Of a stretch of DNA of 64,000 nt, positions 23,182 to 37,772 are shown piece after piece. The stretch is taken from the NCBI RefSeq assembly GCF_048771995.1, contig NC_133027.1, positions 61,751,501-61,815,500 on the forward strand, given 5' to 3'. Within the stretch, counting starts at the first letter, position 1; every line of letters starts with the position of its first letter. A program made the translations under genes and the position numbers. The notes under the pieces were generated by a model, which was not told the DNA's origin, did no database searches, and saw nothing but the letters and a program-made list of their open reading frames with translations. Source of the stretch: Taeniopygia guttata. Its lineage: Eukaryota; Chordata; Aves; Passeriformes; Estrildidae.

Positions 23182-26100
23182 GTAAGTGACTTTAAGTCTT
23201 CATATATTCCTTCTCCTCCTCTAGTTTCTGGCTAAAAGCAAAATTAATGTTTTTATTTAGGAGAGGATGCTGACTGAATTCCATCGATACTGATTTATAT
23301 AATTGAAAATACCATCTGATAAGATGCTGAGGGGTGCACAGTACAGTTTGGGTTATCATACTCTGTGGAAAACGAATGAGAACTGAAGTTGCTTTTATAC
23401 CACAGGTTTCCAGCTCTTAGTGGCGTTGAAAGAGGTGTGTAAAACAGCAGGTTTGGGATGACCAGGAAATGATGAGGCTCCTCATGTGTCAATTACTCTG
23501 AGAATCAAAACTGGCACATGCAAAAATACTGACCCTTTGTCACAGAACTGAATGCAAGAAAAGCAGTTCTTCATTAGTTTAGTAATTTGGCATGATTTTT
23601 TTTCTCTTGACATAATTTTAATAGCTTGTAGATGAGACTTTGAAGTGAAGACAAATAAAAAAGCTGTACAATTTTGTATGTACCTAGCTTTCCACCACTA
23701 GGTAACAGCATTACTTTCTCTTTGTGATAACTTGTATGAGAGTTTCGTCTTAGTTTAAGCTGCATTTGTTTTGGAGGTTTCGACTGTATTTTTTTTTTTA
23801 AGTAAGCTTCTGGTGTCCTTCTAGGGCTCTTTTTCTCAGTAGCTCTGGAGTCCTTTTCAACTGTATAAAGTGAACACACAGTGACAGCAAATCAAATATA
23901 CTGATTTTTGCTCTTATGTTGTAGTAGTTAAATTAACTACACATGGCAGTAAAGAATTAGGCACTTGATGTGAGCAATATTGTGTAACTTTTATTTACTT
24001 TTATTTAGGAACCAAGTACAAAGAAGTTCACACTGCTAAAACACTTCTTATAAGCATAATTGAGTTATCTTAAAGGGTTAGTGCTCCTTTACCTGCTTTC
24101 AATTATTGTGGTTTGACTTTTGGTAGTAAAATATCTTCAAATTACATTTTTTCTGCAATAAGAACTATTATTTATAACTAAGCTTCAATGCTGCCTCCAG
24201 CAATTGTTTTGCTAAGCAGTACAGTTGAAAACCAAAGGTCATTCATTATTTGGTGTCTTCAAGCAAGAAGATTAGGACATTAACAAACCCTAAATTGTAC
24301 CTGTTAAATGCAGATCATCTTAACAATAGTGGTGGCAGTAAAGAAGGTAAAAATGCTCAGCAGGTAATGAGTGGCTAAATATATGTGTGAGCTCAGTTGG
24401 ATTGTCTTTAGTGGGCTCCAGGTAACTTTAGAGGGGTTTATTAAATGTAAATCTTCTGCAGACATTATGAAGTGGCTTGAGTATCATTTGAGTAGTTGAA
24501 ATAACACAGGCAATGATGGTATCCACACTGCAAGTGTGTTTACTTTCCTGGTTTTAAACGGGTATTAAAGGTGTAACCTCTAATAGTATGCCAGTATTGC
24601 ATTAGGACTGGGTGCTACTCTGTTCTGTTTGCCATGATTAAGCTTTTGGAAAGCTTTTCTAGGTGGGATGAAACTTCTGTTTGTGTGCAGTCTCATCACC
24701 TTCAGCACAGCCTCTGAAGCTGGACTTCCTGCAAATACCAGAATGTAAATGTAGGATTGAAAGCATAATGTTTTATAATCAGGATTGTACAACTGATTTA
24801 TTAAGCCACCATTTGCTCTTTATTTATATGTTTTAACTCTGATCTTTCAGAGAGAAATTTTCTTTGCAGCTGCATGATTTAGAACTTAAAGCAGGATTAG
24901 CTGCTATCTGTTCATCACCTTCTGATTTCATCACTACTGTGAGCTACATGCTCTACCAGAGTTGAATTCTGCAATTTCCATTGCATATTTGAGAGTACTT
25001 GCAGTGTGATTGACAAGACTTTTAGTCAAGGATTTTCATATATAGTTGGTGCTTACCCTTACTGGCAGTCTTAAAGCAGGGAGAAATCTTCGGCTTCTTA
25101 TAATGGAACTGTATAAATTATATGTGTGTGTACTGGTCTTGAGTCATTTTGTATCACTTGCCCGCGTAAGGAAAATCATAGTAGAGGGTGATCATTTTTA
25201 TAATGATAAGGTAGATTTTGGTCTTTAGAAAGCACTTGCATTGAAAAATTATTACTCATCCTCTGAAGGCTAATTAAAACCCAAATCTAAAGGCTGTGGA
25301 ATGGTGTTCAGCATGTCTGCAATGGTTAAACTGCAGAGGATTGTTAATGTTAAAAAAAGAGGGGAGTCTCTTGTTGAAAAGTGTTATTTTTAAGTGGTTT
25401 CTACTTGTGTCTGTTCCTAGGATTGTGAAGTTACTATTTATTGATCAGCGATAACATCCTGAGTGTTAAGTGTCACTGCCATTATTAGCTGATTTTATGA
25501 TGGCATTCCTCATTAACCAGCTATTTATTGAATATGACACAAATGTCTTTCAATCCTTTGTGTACCTGTGGAGCAAAGTGGTTTTAAATGAACATGTGCC
25601 ATGTGTGTCTGAAACGTAAGGTCAAACTGCAATTGAAGAGGAAAGTACCCTGTATGTTCTTGGAAATGTTTGCTCTTTTTTTTGCTACAGTGGAAATAAA
25701 TTATTTTGTTCCCTTTGGTTTTGAAATCTTGAAAATGTGTACTCGTGGTTCAAGTCATTCCCCGGTTACAGGCTGGGAAGGGAGGAAGTAGGAAAGATTA
25801 CTTTGACAGCTAATTCCTTGGAAAGCATCATGCTAACATAAACAGTTGTCTTTTATACTTTGGCTTCGTTTGTTCCTTCAGTGTGATTTCCCTCCCTTCT
25901 ATTTTACTCTTGACATCCATGCATCCAGGTGTGTATCTCATGTGCTTTGGAATACTCTTCAGGGAAGAAATACATTTCTCAGAGTCAGCAAATCCTATGT
26001 GTCCAAAAGCAAAGGTGTGTCATGCATCTTGACCTGTATACCTTTTGACATTGAGTCATGACTTTGTAATCTTTGTTTCTTTCTATTTATGCTTTTGTGC

Positions 26101-29100
26101 TTTTTTTTCTCCAGCTCCTGCTTTCAGCTGGTTTTATTCCTTTCTCTCTGTTAACCTTTATCTCTCATATACTCGAAGTGCATCACCACTTCTTCCTTTT
26201 ATCATTTCACTGTTCTTTTTCATTTTCAAAGAGATAAGCCAGAATTTGCTTGAAAGAGAAACAAGAAACCATGTGTTTTCAAGCAGCTAAAATATTTATA
26301 AGTCCTGCTTCCCTCCCTTTCCAAGGAAGAGATTGCAAATAACAAGCAGTTTTATTTCTGTAACTTGTTTATTAAATGTAATGCGAATGATTGCAAGCAC
26401 TTTTGGGTCCTAAGAGGGATGTTGTGCTGAGTTGTTTTTAAAAACTATGCCTATTTTAAATTGCTCAAGATGAGACACCACAAATAACTGAATTTGTCTT
26501 TAAAATTTGGGTATTTACTTTACCTTGAAACTTTTTTTCTAACCCTAACCTTGAGTTATTTAGTTGTTTCTTCTTTTTTTTCTTGTAAATTTGGCCTTGT
26601 GTTGCATTTTGGTTTTTTCCTTTGCCTTGCATCAGTACAGAGAGGTGTATATTTTCCCAAACTATTTAGCACTCATTTATCAAGGTAGCTGCATTTAAAG
26701 CTTAGAAAACAAAAAAACTTTACTCTCCACAGAGTAAAGATAGCATCTGTAACTGAAGGGCAGATCTGTTGATGTGTGTAGCCAGTTCAACCATTGTATT
26801 TACATGTGCATAAAGTCCTTTATTTGTGCAGTAGAGGCAGAACTAACATACTTCATACTTACTACACTTAGCTAGGTATGCATATTCAAAAGAAATAGGA
26901 ACCTATTATACTCATGGTCGTTTGGGATGTTGTTTCTGTAGGTTACAGGAAAGCAAAATGGATGCTGAGTGACATGTTTAACACAGTAGGATTTGTGAAA
27001 GAAATGTATTGTTAAAAGGCAAATCTCATGTGGATGCACAAGATCACAAGTTTCAGAGTGGTGGCTGATGACCTCGGCTGTGTTGCCCCTGGGTGCTGCC
27101 TTTCCTCTTGGGCTTTACAGGGCAGGTAGCAGGAAGGAGCATGTCTGCGACTGAGCTGCTTCAGCTCAAGCAGGCAAATTAAACTTCCCATAAAACGTGG
27201 GTTTAAGTGAAGGTGCCAACTGAACTGAGTTGACTCCGGCACAGTCATGTTTTCTTCTGTCAACTTATTTGCAGGGTGAGTGGCTCTGGAAGAAGGTTGA
27301 AACAGATGGTGGGATGCTGGAAGGGCTGAAGCAGTGCAGCTTTTCTTTCTGTAAATGTGAATCAGAGCTCTATCACTTCTGATACCATTTGATGCTTGCA
27401 CTGATTCAGCAAGCTGGAGAGGTTTTTAGTTTGTTTGTATTGAGCTAACACTCGATTTTTAAAAATTTTTTTTCTTTTTTAGTGAGCATTTGTGTAATTG
27501 CATTTTCTTGCAAAAGATGTATGCTGGAAAATTATTTAAACTGAGGCTGTTTATGTGCATACGCGTGTACAAACCATTGATCTCTGTGCTCTCACAGTTG
27601 CTGGCAACCTGCTCCATGCCTCCCACTTTGAGAACTGGTGTGACTGGAGGACATTCATGAGTCACACGTTCTGATGCTGTGTGTGGATTGTTTAATATTG
27701 AACTTCTGTGGTGGAGTGGTGTAACTTGCTGCTCACTGTGACAAACCTCTGTGTGTAAACACTGATGTCAGTAAGCTGAGCCATTTTCATTGTGGTATCA
27801 ACAACCCTTCTCATCTAATGGCAGGTGTTTTCTGCTCTTCCAATAAGTGGTCTCTTAGCATGACTCTGTATGCCAAGTAGGTGGAATGTTCATCTAATAA
27901 CTAACTTCCTTTAAGACAAGTAAGTTACTTGTGTCTCCTGATGACCACGTCCTTAAACTATGAGTTCTTAGAAGAAAGTGCTACCAATCCGACTTCAACT
28001 GTTAAAGGCTGCTCTAAACTTATAGGGCATTTCCAGTTGAAGATGTCAAAGAGTATTTTAAAGCAAAAATCATAATATATAAACTAAAATTATTATTCAA
28101 CAAGGGAACCGCATCCTTTTCTACAAGGAAGGCAGTCACTGCCTAATTGTGCATGGTGACATAGGTGGGTGCAATGTTGAGTAGGTGTTCTTTTCTCCCA
28201 GTTTTACTTCGTTTGGTTTTTTTAAACCTGTCATTAAAATTAAACCAGAGGAATACTTCTGTTCCTTATTTTGTCATATTATGTATCTCTGATAACTTAC
28301 TGAAAAAGGCATGGAATACAGTAAGTCTAATCTTTAGGGTTTACACTTTGTATTGAGCAAATGATTTCTAAGGGACTGTATGCATTCCAAGCAGAATGTT
28401 TATTCTTTGTACTTAATTGCCCTGAAAATGTTAACTGTCAGAATCAAATATCTGCCATGTACTAAGTATGTCTAATGCTTTTTTCTTGACAAGGGACCTT
28501 TCTTCATTACAAAAGTAGGCTCTCCTGAGTTTCTTAGTGATCTGAGTAAGTTTGTCTGCTGAAGTTTTTCCCTGGCCAAAAGAGTAGTTTTGTACTACCA
28601 TATCTCAAAAATAGCACATCACTGAGCAGGTGTGTCAGTATAAATGTGTAAATCTGTTTTGAATTAATTGTATGACATAAATTGAAATCATTCTGCCCAG
28701 AAATTAACTAATGACATTTGATATTAAGTCATGCATCTTCTGTTCAAGACTAGGTCTATTTACATGGAAATGGGCAATGATTAAGTGCTTTATTTTTCAG
28801 AGTAAAATTCTGTGAGGATAACAGAAGGAAAGATAACCTCTCATGTTTTTGGAAGTCATGACTTCCCCTGAAACTGTAGAAACTTTTAATGGTTTTGTAA
28901 CACTAACCTGCTTTCCAAAACAGCTGTTAAACAGCTTTCTTTCTTTTTTTACGAGGGTGTTTGGTTTGTTAATTTTTAGTGGTTTTGTTTTCATGTTGGC
29001 TGGAGCTTTTTTTTATATTCAGCTTAGTTGATGGCTTTTATCAGCTGTTTCATGGAGAAGTTTTGAACATATTTTTATTTTTCTACTCATATTTCTATTT

Positions 29101-32100
29101 TTTTTTTTTTGTGGCGGTGCAGGGAAATGAAACTAGGGACTATAATGGTATAGTGGGATGTCATATTCTGGGATGTTGGCTTCTCAGACACTATATTATT
29201 TGGGGACCTTGAGGAAATCATTGTGTTGCTTTGAATCATCAATACACATGCATCTTCAGAGTGAAATGTGAGCATTAGTGGTCAACTTTGCCTGATGCCA
29301 CCTTCCCCTTGGGAAACTCAATCACTGCTGGCTGGTGAGTAATTTCTAGGGTCACCATAAGTGTTGTAGGTAGGTGTAAATCCTTACCTGGACTATTTTA
29401 TATTCATTCCAGAGAAAGGGGGAAAAAGGTTTAATAGTTTAGTTCTTATATATTTATGCATGTGTCTGTATGTATGTGTATATGTATCCTCAAATGTTTA
29501 CAAATGCTGATAGCTAATACTGCTCTACATCTTCAATCTCCAGAGTGAGTTTTGACTTGAAATCTTATGACAATTGATACAATCTATCTTAATTTATCAC
29601 TGAAAAGTTTGAGGTTTCTATTGTTGATATGTGCATATTATGCCTGTTTTATCTTGTCCTTCCCTGAGTAGGTGCAATTGTTACTTTGTCTGAATGAATA
29701 TGTTTTAAAGGTATAAAATGTATCTTTTGGAGACTAGTGTAGTCATATTAAATAAATTTACAGTATTGAAATCTCTATCTGTTCCTGGAAGACAGGTATT
29801 GTCATGTGGCTATCTGGAAACTGCAGAAATTTTCTTTTGTTTTTAAAGGAAAGATGGTCTTTTTCAGGTTTTTTTCAAGTTAGTTTCTCAGGAATCATAT
29901 TATATGTTTAGGTTCATGTAAAGTATTCTTTTAATTCATATTGAAAATTGGACTAATTATGCAAAAAATACCTTTGTTGCTATATGATTTAATTTCTGTC
30001 TTAGCTGTCATGTTGCATTATTATTTTGTAAATGTAATTTCATACAAAACTAGAGTATCTCAATGAATCTGGATGACCAAAAAATTTTCTTCTGAGTGTG
30101 GATAGGGGGAGGGTTGGCAAAATACTGTATTGAAAAATATCTGGGGTTTTTTTGTAGATCTTAACACCTAAGTTTTACTTTTTATATAGTTAAAAACCCC
30201 AGCAAAATAAAGTTTCTAATGGAAATTTCTATTCTAGTGCAGCATTGAACTGTTGACTGTAGCACTGAAACACAACTAATTAATGAGAAATTGAAAATTG
30301 CTGCAGAAGAGCAATTATATTTATAACTTTCTAAACTGTGTGCTTGTTTCAAAATGGCCCAGTCAAAAAACCCTACAACACTAACTGTAACATTTTGGAA
30401 AATTGCTTAAAAAGTTGAACAGCTTTATCTAGGACATTTTTATTATCCTGATAGGTGATTCTTGCAAGTGATGCTGTAGTAGCTGATGATCACTTCAGGT
30501 CCAGGCTACCAGTGAAGGTTTTCACATAGCAGTGCAACTCATCTTTCATGTGACAAAGGTGATGGAGAAAGGGGGAAAGTCCCCTGAAGTCAGCTGGAGC
30601 TGCAAAAGTTTATTAAACTTCATATAATTATAGCTCATTTGTTTTTCAGAACTTAATACAAAACAGTAAAGTGGGTAAATTTTTTACAACTCAAAGAGAC
30701 AAATTGAGGAATCAAGATGAAACCTATATGTAATAGCCCCAAATAAAATTCTGTTTATGTTTTGCATGTTGCAGAAGTACTAAGTGATGCTAACTTTAAA
30801 CATACTTATGGAAGGATGCTGAAGTTGTTTTTAAGTTTCACTTTTGGGCAACACATGCCCTGTCCCTTGCTGTGTGGTTTCTGTTTGTATTTGAGCTCCT
30901 GCTCATATGGCAGTGAATAGGCAAAGGGGCTTTCTGCAGTGTGCATCAGTGGAGCTCTTACCCAAATGGATCCTAGAACTTCAACTACTAAGTTGAGAGT
31001 GTGCTGTAGTGAGATATGATTATATATGATGATACAATTCTGTGTATGATCACTTCCATTTCATCAATGTCCATAGGGTTTATTCACTTTAATACGGGAT
31101 TAATGAGGCCTAATGAGGGCTTGCATAATGAGCTTGGCTAATGAGATCACAGCTGGTTTTGTTTTATGTTTTTCCACCCCTGCTGTCCCCTGAAGTTGCT
31201 TACTGCAATGAATACTGGACTTGTGCATTTATTATAGTAAATACGCAGTCAGTTCAGCTGCTTCTATAAATTTTACTCTTATTAAAAAAAATTATTAAAC
31301 AAATCAAATAGAATACTGAAAAACAAATTGAAAACAGAAAACCTGAGCTCATAAGCGGGTGTACATAGAATCTGAAGTTTGTGAATTTCATATTGTAGTT
31401 TAAGTGCAAAATAACATTTTTACACTGTCTGCATTGAATGAATCTATGAAATTAGATTGAAGGCTTTAGTATACGTTTCTTGTACATATTATCAATATAT
31501 ATCAGCTCTTATGAGCAAGGAGCAAATATATTAGAATTTATTAGTATTTTAACATAGATACTTGGCACAAGACTACAAATTATGAATGTAGATTACAAAC
31601 ATGGTCAGGAATTGTAAGCTTCCTCTTCCCACCACTTTGCAAAAGGAATGCCAATACAAAATTTCCCTGATTTTGATGAATTTTGTATCACCTCTTTTTT
31701 GAACTGTATAGCACTGTCTGTATATCAGGAGCTTTCAGTCTTGGTCTTGCATGTCCATTGCACTTGTGAGGTACCCCACTGGTTACGAATGCCATGATTC
31801 CAGGCAGAGAAGCAAGTGTCAGATCAGCCTGTGCTTACATTTTGCTGGCATGCTTGTTTGTGCACGTGGTGTAGGTTTTCATGGCACATCTATGCATGTT
31901 CCTTAGTAAACACTTTTATTAGTAAAAAGGGTTTTCTAGTGTTTAGTTGGTATATGGAAGAGTTAGAATTGTTCCTTACTTGGACTGTGGAGAGCAGTTG
32001 AAAGTACTGTGAAGCAAAATAAAAGCTGTAATAGCTGTGACTTCTCTCTCATCAGCATTACAACTCATTAATAAACTTGATTCTTGTGAATGTGGTTTCC

Positions 32101-35100
32101 TTAGAGCTGAAGCTTATAATGTGGAAGCTCATATGAGGAAAGAATACAGTTTTTTAGATATTTTTGTTATTTAACATGATTTGAACTCTTTCCAGGGCTG
32201 AGAGGCACTGGGTGTGGGAACAGCAAGTAAACTCTATCATTAGTCAGGGTAGATGGGTTCATGAAGTGTGCTGCATGGTGTGATACCAGGGATTGGAGTG
32301 CACGCTTAAAAGAGCATGTTCACTGCTGACTTGCTTCAGTAATTAGTCTGGAGAAAAGAAAGCTCATGGGGGAATCCTATTTAATAAGTACCTGACTGGG
32401 GAGAGGGAATGAAAAAAAAGAGCCTTGGACCCTTCTCAGTTGTGTTCAATGACATGACACAAAATAAATTACCTTTAAAACAAAAGAAAGAAGGGTGGAG
32501 TTTTTGGTCATTTCTTCTTCTTTTTTAGTCTGTTTGCCTGTTTTGTTTTGATTTGTGTTTTTTGGTTTTTTTTGCTGTGAGGATGATTTGGCATGGGAAT
32601 AGATTACCCAGTGAAACTATGGACACGCTGAAAACCAGCCAGATATAGATGTGAGCAGTCTCCTCTAGCTGACCCTGCTTTGATCTGGAGAAGTTAGACT
32701 AAAGTTTCAGAGTTCCTCAGCTGCTCTGTGTTATCTTTGAAAATCAGATAACTTACCATAACACAGCAAAGCAAGGTGCTTTTCACCTAGCAAGATAATT
32801 TTAATCTTGTTTTGATGACTCATTTATCACCTGCATACTTTGAGAACTTCAGTTTTATCTAGTCATAAAATATGAACCTAAAGTCTCAGACTAACAAAAG
32901 TGAAAGTCATAGCTGTTCTTTCTGACCCTTCTCTTTTCTCACATTTGAATGTGGCTTTCTCAGTTCAAAGTGCATTTTCTAATAGTTTTTTGAAGTTCTT
33001 TTCCTGCTTTTTTTTCCTGCTGTTCCTCACCAAGCTTTGTCCTCTACTATTCATCTGACTTTTGCTGAATTATAGTTAGTATTTTCTTTTCTTATAAATA
33101 ACAGCATTAAGTTTTAATAAATTTCATGCAGAAGAATGTCTCTGTATTCAGTTGTTCCAGCAGTGATATATGTTCAGCAGGTTGTCTTAGTCTTGCTTTT
33201 GTAAACTTTTCTCTCCTTCCATCAATATTCCTAGACACTTGTTCACTTTTAATAGGCTATGATCACTGTTGCTGTAGAAGCGGTGTGAAGGCAGTAAAGT
33301 TGAAAGACTTAATTTTTCCCTTTCCATAGTCATAAAAAATGAGCATATCTTTTTTTTTGCCTGTAATCTGTGTTGTTTGCCTATATCATTATGCAGGTAT
33401 GTGAAATCATGGGGTCTGTCTCCTAGCGCTTGAGCCAGGTCCAAAAGTCCTTTGGTTCCTGCAGGTTCAGCTTCCTCCTTGAGCCTGCTACTTGACAAGA
33501 TCAGCTTCTGTACCTTAAATGATAGTGTATTCCAGCTTCAAAACTCCTAGATATGAATGAAATGACTTGCCTGAAAAGCTGCTAAAGCTGGATTAGTTAT
33601 CTTTGGGGAATGGAAAACACCCTAGATATGTCAGATTAGTCCAAGATCCCTTAAAAGGGTGATTTGCTTAAAAAAATTAAATGTGTAAATAATTCCAGCA
33701 AGGCAGGTGTCCAGTTCTGGATTAAAAACTGGAAATAAAATAATAAGAGAAGAAAGCTTAAATGATACAGAGTATATTTTATTGAAGCAAAATATATATA
33801 TATTAATTCTTATGTTCCATAGCAGCTGTCAGAATTAAGTTTCTCCAAGGCTGGTGAAAGCCAAGGGGACATCTTCCCATACCACATATCCAAAGCACTG
33901 GGGTTTTTTTAGAGTAAACTTCATGTCTGTATACCTGCCTGCTTTCTTTGAGACGCCAGAAGTTGACATTCTGATCCAGAATTCAAACAACCCTCAAGAG
34001 TATTTTATAGGAGCATCCTAGTTTCCTTTCTGTTTACAAGTCTCCATTGCAGGATGATAAATATGATGGTTGTAGAGTGCTGAAAAGGATGGACCCACCT
34101 CTTCCCTTCTCCAGGCCTCTGATGTCAGATGTCACTTCTTTTGTCTTGTTCTGCTGTTTTCCCCACCCAATGGTGAGCCATTTCAGGGAGTTCTCTTCCT
34201 GCACAAAGACTGTCCTTCCCTTCTGCCCACACAAAGAAAAACTTTCTGCTGCTTTAGATCACTGAGTTGAATCTCTGAAAATTCAGAAAAAAATGTTATT
34301 ACTAGTGGGAGGGAGGAGGTTGTCAGATCATCTCCACTGTGATTTGGAACTGCATCCCAGCTTTGGGAAACTTGTTGTCTTGGCTCTCTGGCATCTGTGA
34401 AGGTGTGAACAGAAAATCTTAGTTGCTTAATGAAAATCTACAGAGTTCAGACTGCTTAACCATTCTTTATTTCTGAAGTAACTGGGTTGTAGTTTGTAGA
34501 ACTTGAACTACAGCATCTTTCAAATAGCACCCCTTAGTTGTTCATGTCTTAGAGACTTTTTTTATTTTTAGAAGATATCTAAATTGTAACACAACACAGG
34601 GGCAGTAACTGAAGCAGTGTTTCTTCTTGCATAATTTCTTGGGTAGTCTGTGTTCCCCGTTTCCAGACTGCTGAGCTAATGCATTGTATTGCATTTGATA
34701 GCAGAGCCTGTGGAAAGCTCCACAAAAGCTTCTTGACTGTAGTCTTTATAAAAACAGCTGAGTTAGCTCAAAATATGCTAAACTGAACTGGGATGGGAGT
34801 ATTGTCAATCCTTGCCATTTCTCTGAGGTAGCAAAAAACATAGGAAATACCATGTTTCTTCACAGTCCCATTTATGTTTTGTTGGTTTGTTTACTATTGT
34901 AAATGTTGAAACTTTCATTCTAGGAGGTTGAAGGAAGGACAATAAAGCAGTAAATGGAAATCTGAACAGCCTGCATGCAAGAGACTGTTGGAGTGTATGT
35001 CTCTATTCACAGTGAGATTAAAAAATGGCCTTTAAAATGATTTTGTTAAATAAGACACCTAAAGGTAATTAGAGCAGAAGGAATTGTCTATAGAGCAGAA

Positions 35101-37542
35101 GACTTGGAAGAAGTTGTGGACTGAAATCTGACAGAGATAAATATCATTCAATATAAGATCTTGAAAGGATAATCATTCTTTGATGAGACCCAAAGCTCAG
35201 AAGACTCTCTTCACCTTGAGGTGTGGAGGCTTAAAGACTTCTCATCACTGATGAGATCAGTGTTCATCTTTAGAGTAGAATTTGGAATTCTTTTTCTCCA
35301 CAGACTATTTTAGGATCAAGCTGCACTGTGCATTGTTTTTAATACTAGCCTCTGAATGCTGGAGTCTCATTTCCCCTACTTGAGTATATCACAAGTAGTG
35401 TGCTAGAGGGCAGAGGGACATTTCAGAAGAAAGCCTATAAGGACTGGGTGGAGTAAAATAATTTTGTTTTTTTACTCAGCTCATACTCGAGAAGAGTTTT
35501 GGAAACAGGCAATTGACTATGAATGTGAAAATCCAAACAGTCTGATATGTGAAAAACAACTGACATACTTGAGTCCCAGTGAGTTAAAATGTTATGGGCT
35601 GATATCCAGCTCGATTGAAAGGTAAACATGCCCTTCCCAATGCACATACCTTTCTATTATTGCATCCTAGAAAACTTTAACCAACAGTTCAGGTTGCTAA
35701 ATGATAGTCTGAAGGTGGATTTACCCAGTGGTTGACTGTTCTTGGTGAGAGTAAGTTTATTTTCTGTTCTGAAAATTATGAACAGTTGTTGGCACTAGTT
35801 CTTGCTGTTGCAACAAAGAAATGCCTTTTGCAAAAGGCATGTTGCTTCTTAGTTCAATACAAAAGTGGCATTTTATTGAAATAATACTGTCACATACAAT
35901 AATATTTTAATTTCATCTTTATTGCAAGTATTATTTCCGACTGCACAGTAAAAGTCAAATATATAGGGAGCATGTAATTTGTTACTGAAGTTGATCCCCA
36001 CAGATAAGTGTTGCATAGTTCTGTTATTCATTCAGAATGAGTGCAACCCTAGGCCAGCTATACTTGTCCTCATATTCTGATGAAAAGATGGACAGTTTTG
36101 GAAGTTTGTTCAATACATGCGGATGAGTTGGGAGTTGAGGGGGAACAAGGAGCAGAGAAGAACTGAACTGCTATACTATTTGCTTCTGGAAATAAATTTA
36201 ATATACTCAAGGGAAAGCTGTTTTGTTTCCATATTTAGTTAGTATCTGTAGGTAAGACAGTAATAACTTTGGATACACATGCTGGATTTTTCAGTTGTTA
36301 CTGCATCCAGTACTGTAGACATAGTTGGACCGTACTCTTAAGTTGCTTATGCATGTTGTGTCCTATCAACATCCCTTTCACTTCAGAGCCTGAAAGTAAG
36401 AAATAAGCATATGAAAAGTAGTTGTGAATAGATACGAAATGTTGACAAGACTTATGATGAAACACTACCAGTGTTCATCAGTCCTGCTTCATCAGTGCAG
36501 AGTTAAGAATGCTGGGAATGACAGCATTCATTTGACTCCTTTGGAGTTTGATTATTTATATATTTGTTTTAAGAGGAGGTCAGGAAAGAAAACTGTAATA
36601 GACAGCTATACTGTTAGTGCTTCAAGGTTTCAAGGTTTCAAATTCTTTTTGGTTTTTTGGCTTTTTTCTTCTTCTTTTTTTTTTTTTTTTAGTTCATAAA
36701 TACTCTTCCCTTTTCTTACCATTCTTGATTTCTCGTGTGCTAATCTTTCATGATGGGGAAGCTCTGTAGCTCTGACTATCATTGTTCTTTTTTTGACTTC
36801 TAATGTGATAATGGTGAGAGAAAGACCTGGGAGACTGGCTTGCAGGTTACATGTAGAAGAGATAGTGGGTTATTCTGACTCTTGGTTATACATAGGAAGG
36901 AGTCTGCAAGTGTGGCGGTCTCTCAAAGATGTGTGTTGTGTTCTCTGACATTTGCCAAGAACTTGATTTTTAACAAGTAAAATCTGATACCTGTGCCTAT
37001 GATGAACATACCTCTGAGGGCAAGGCAGAACTCCTTAACTGAAATTACTGTTTTGATTAATGCCAGCCTAACCACAAGTTTGGTAGCACAGCTGGTTTTG
37101 GGAATTAAGCTCTGCTCTGTGGGCCGTGCTTTCACCTGTGTCTGTAGGCAGCATAAATGAAGAAACCCTTTAAATTGCTTCATTCACCATTTGCCTTCCA
37201 GTTTCTGCTATCTCGAGTTCTGTATAGTATTATGCAGAAATCATCTTTGTGTAAACTCCAGAACTGTCCCACGTAAAGGTGTAAGGGAAGCAGATTCCCT
37301 GGGGGCATTTGAGGTGGAGGTCTTAAAACTGAAAGGCATATGACAGAAGAAGGGGAGCCTGGCAGAAGAATATCAAATTTAACTTCTACAGGCATGCTGG
37401 CGTTTTATTTCATTTTGGCAGTCTTGAATGTAGCAATCTTACAGTTTGTTTTAGAATAGCTTTTCTGTGTGTAATTATTTGACCAGTAAGTGCCCAAACA
37501 GGCACTATTTCTGTTCTTCTCCACATACTCCCTCCCAAATCA

Positions 37543-37772
37543 TTCCCTTCCCTTCCCTTCCCTTCCCTTCCCTTCCCTTCCCTTCCCTTCCCTTCCCTTC
37601 CCTTCCCTTCCCTTCCCTTCCCTTCCCTTCCCTTCCCTTCCCTTCCCTTCCCTTCCCTTCCCTTCCCTTCCCTTCCCTTCCCTTCCCTTCCCTTCCCTTC
37701 CCTTCCCTTCCCTTCCCTTCCCTTCCCTTCCCTTCCCTTCCCTTCCCTTCCCTTCCCTTCCCTTCCCTTCCC
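37543..37772. repeat. (TTCCC)n pentanucleotide microsatellite, about 46 copies
   Basis: About 230 bp of uninterrupted TTCCC units (GGGAA on the other strand), with no substitutions that I can see. Every frame through it is open on both strands, giving apparent proteins of repeated Pro-Phe-Pro-Ser-Leu or Gly-Arg-Glu-Gly-Lys, which are not genes. Polypurine/polypyrimidine mirror-repeat character makes triplex (H-DNA) formation possible. Confidence 0.98.

Noticed and set aside
25744..25765. B-box-like GGTTCAAGTC that could hint at a tRNA
   Set aside because: No A box or cloverleaf could be built around it, and the motif is inexact.
26540..26552. Telomere-like CTAACCCTAACC
   Set aside because: Only about two units; chance or trivial.
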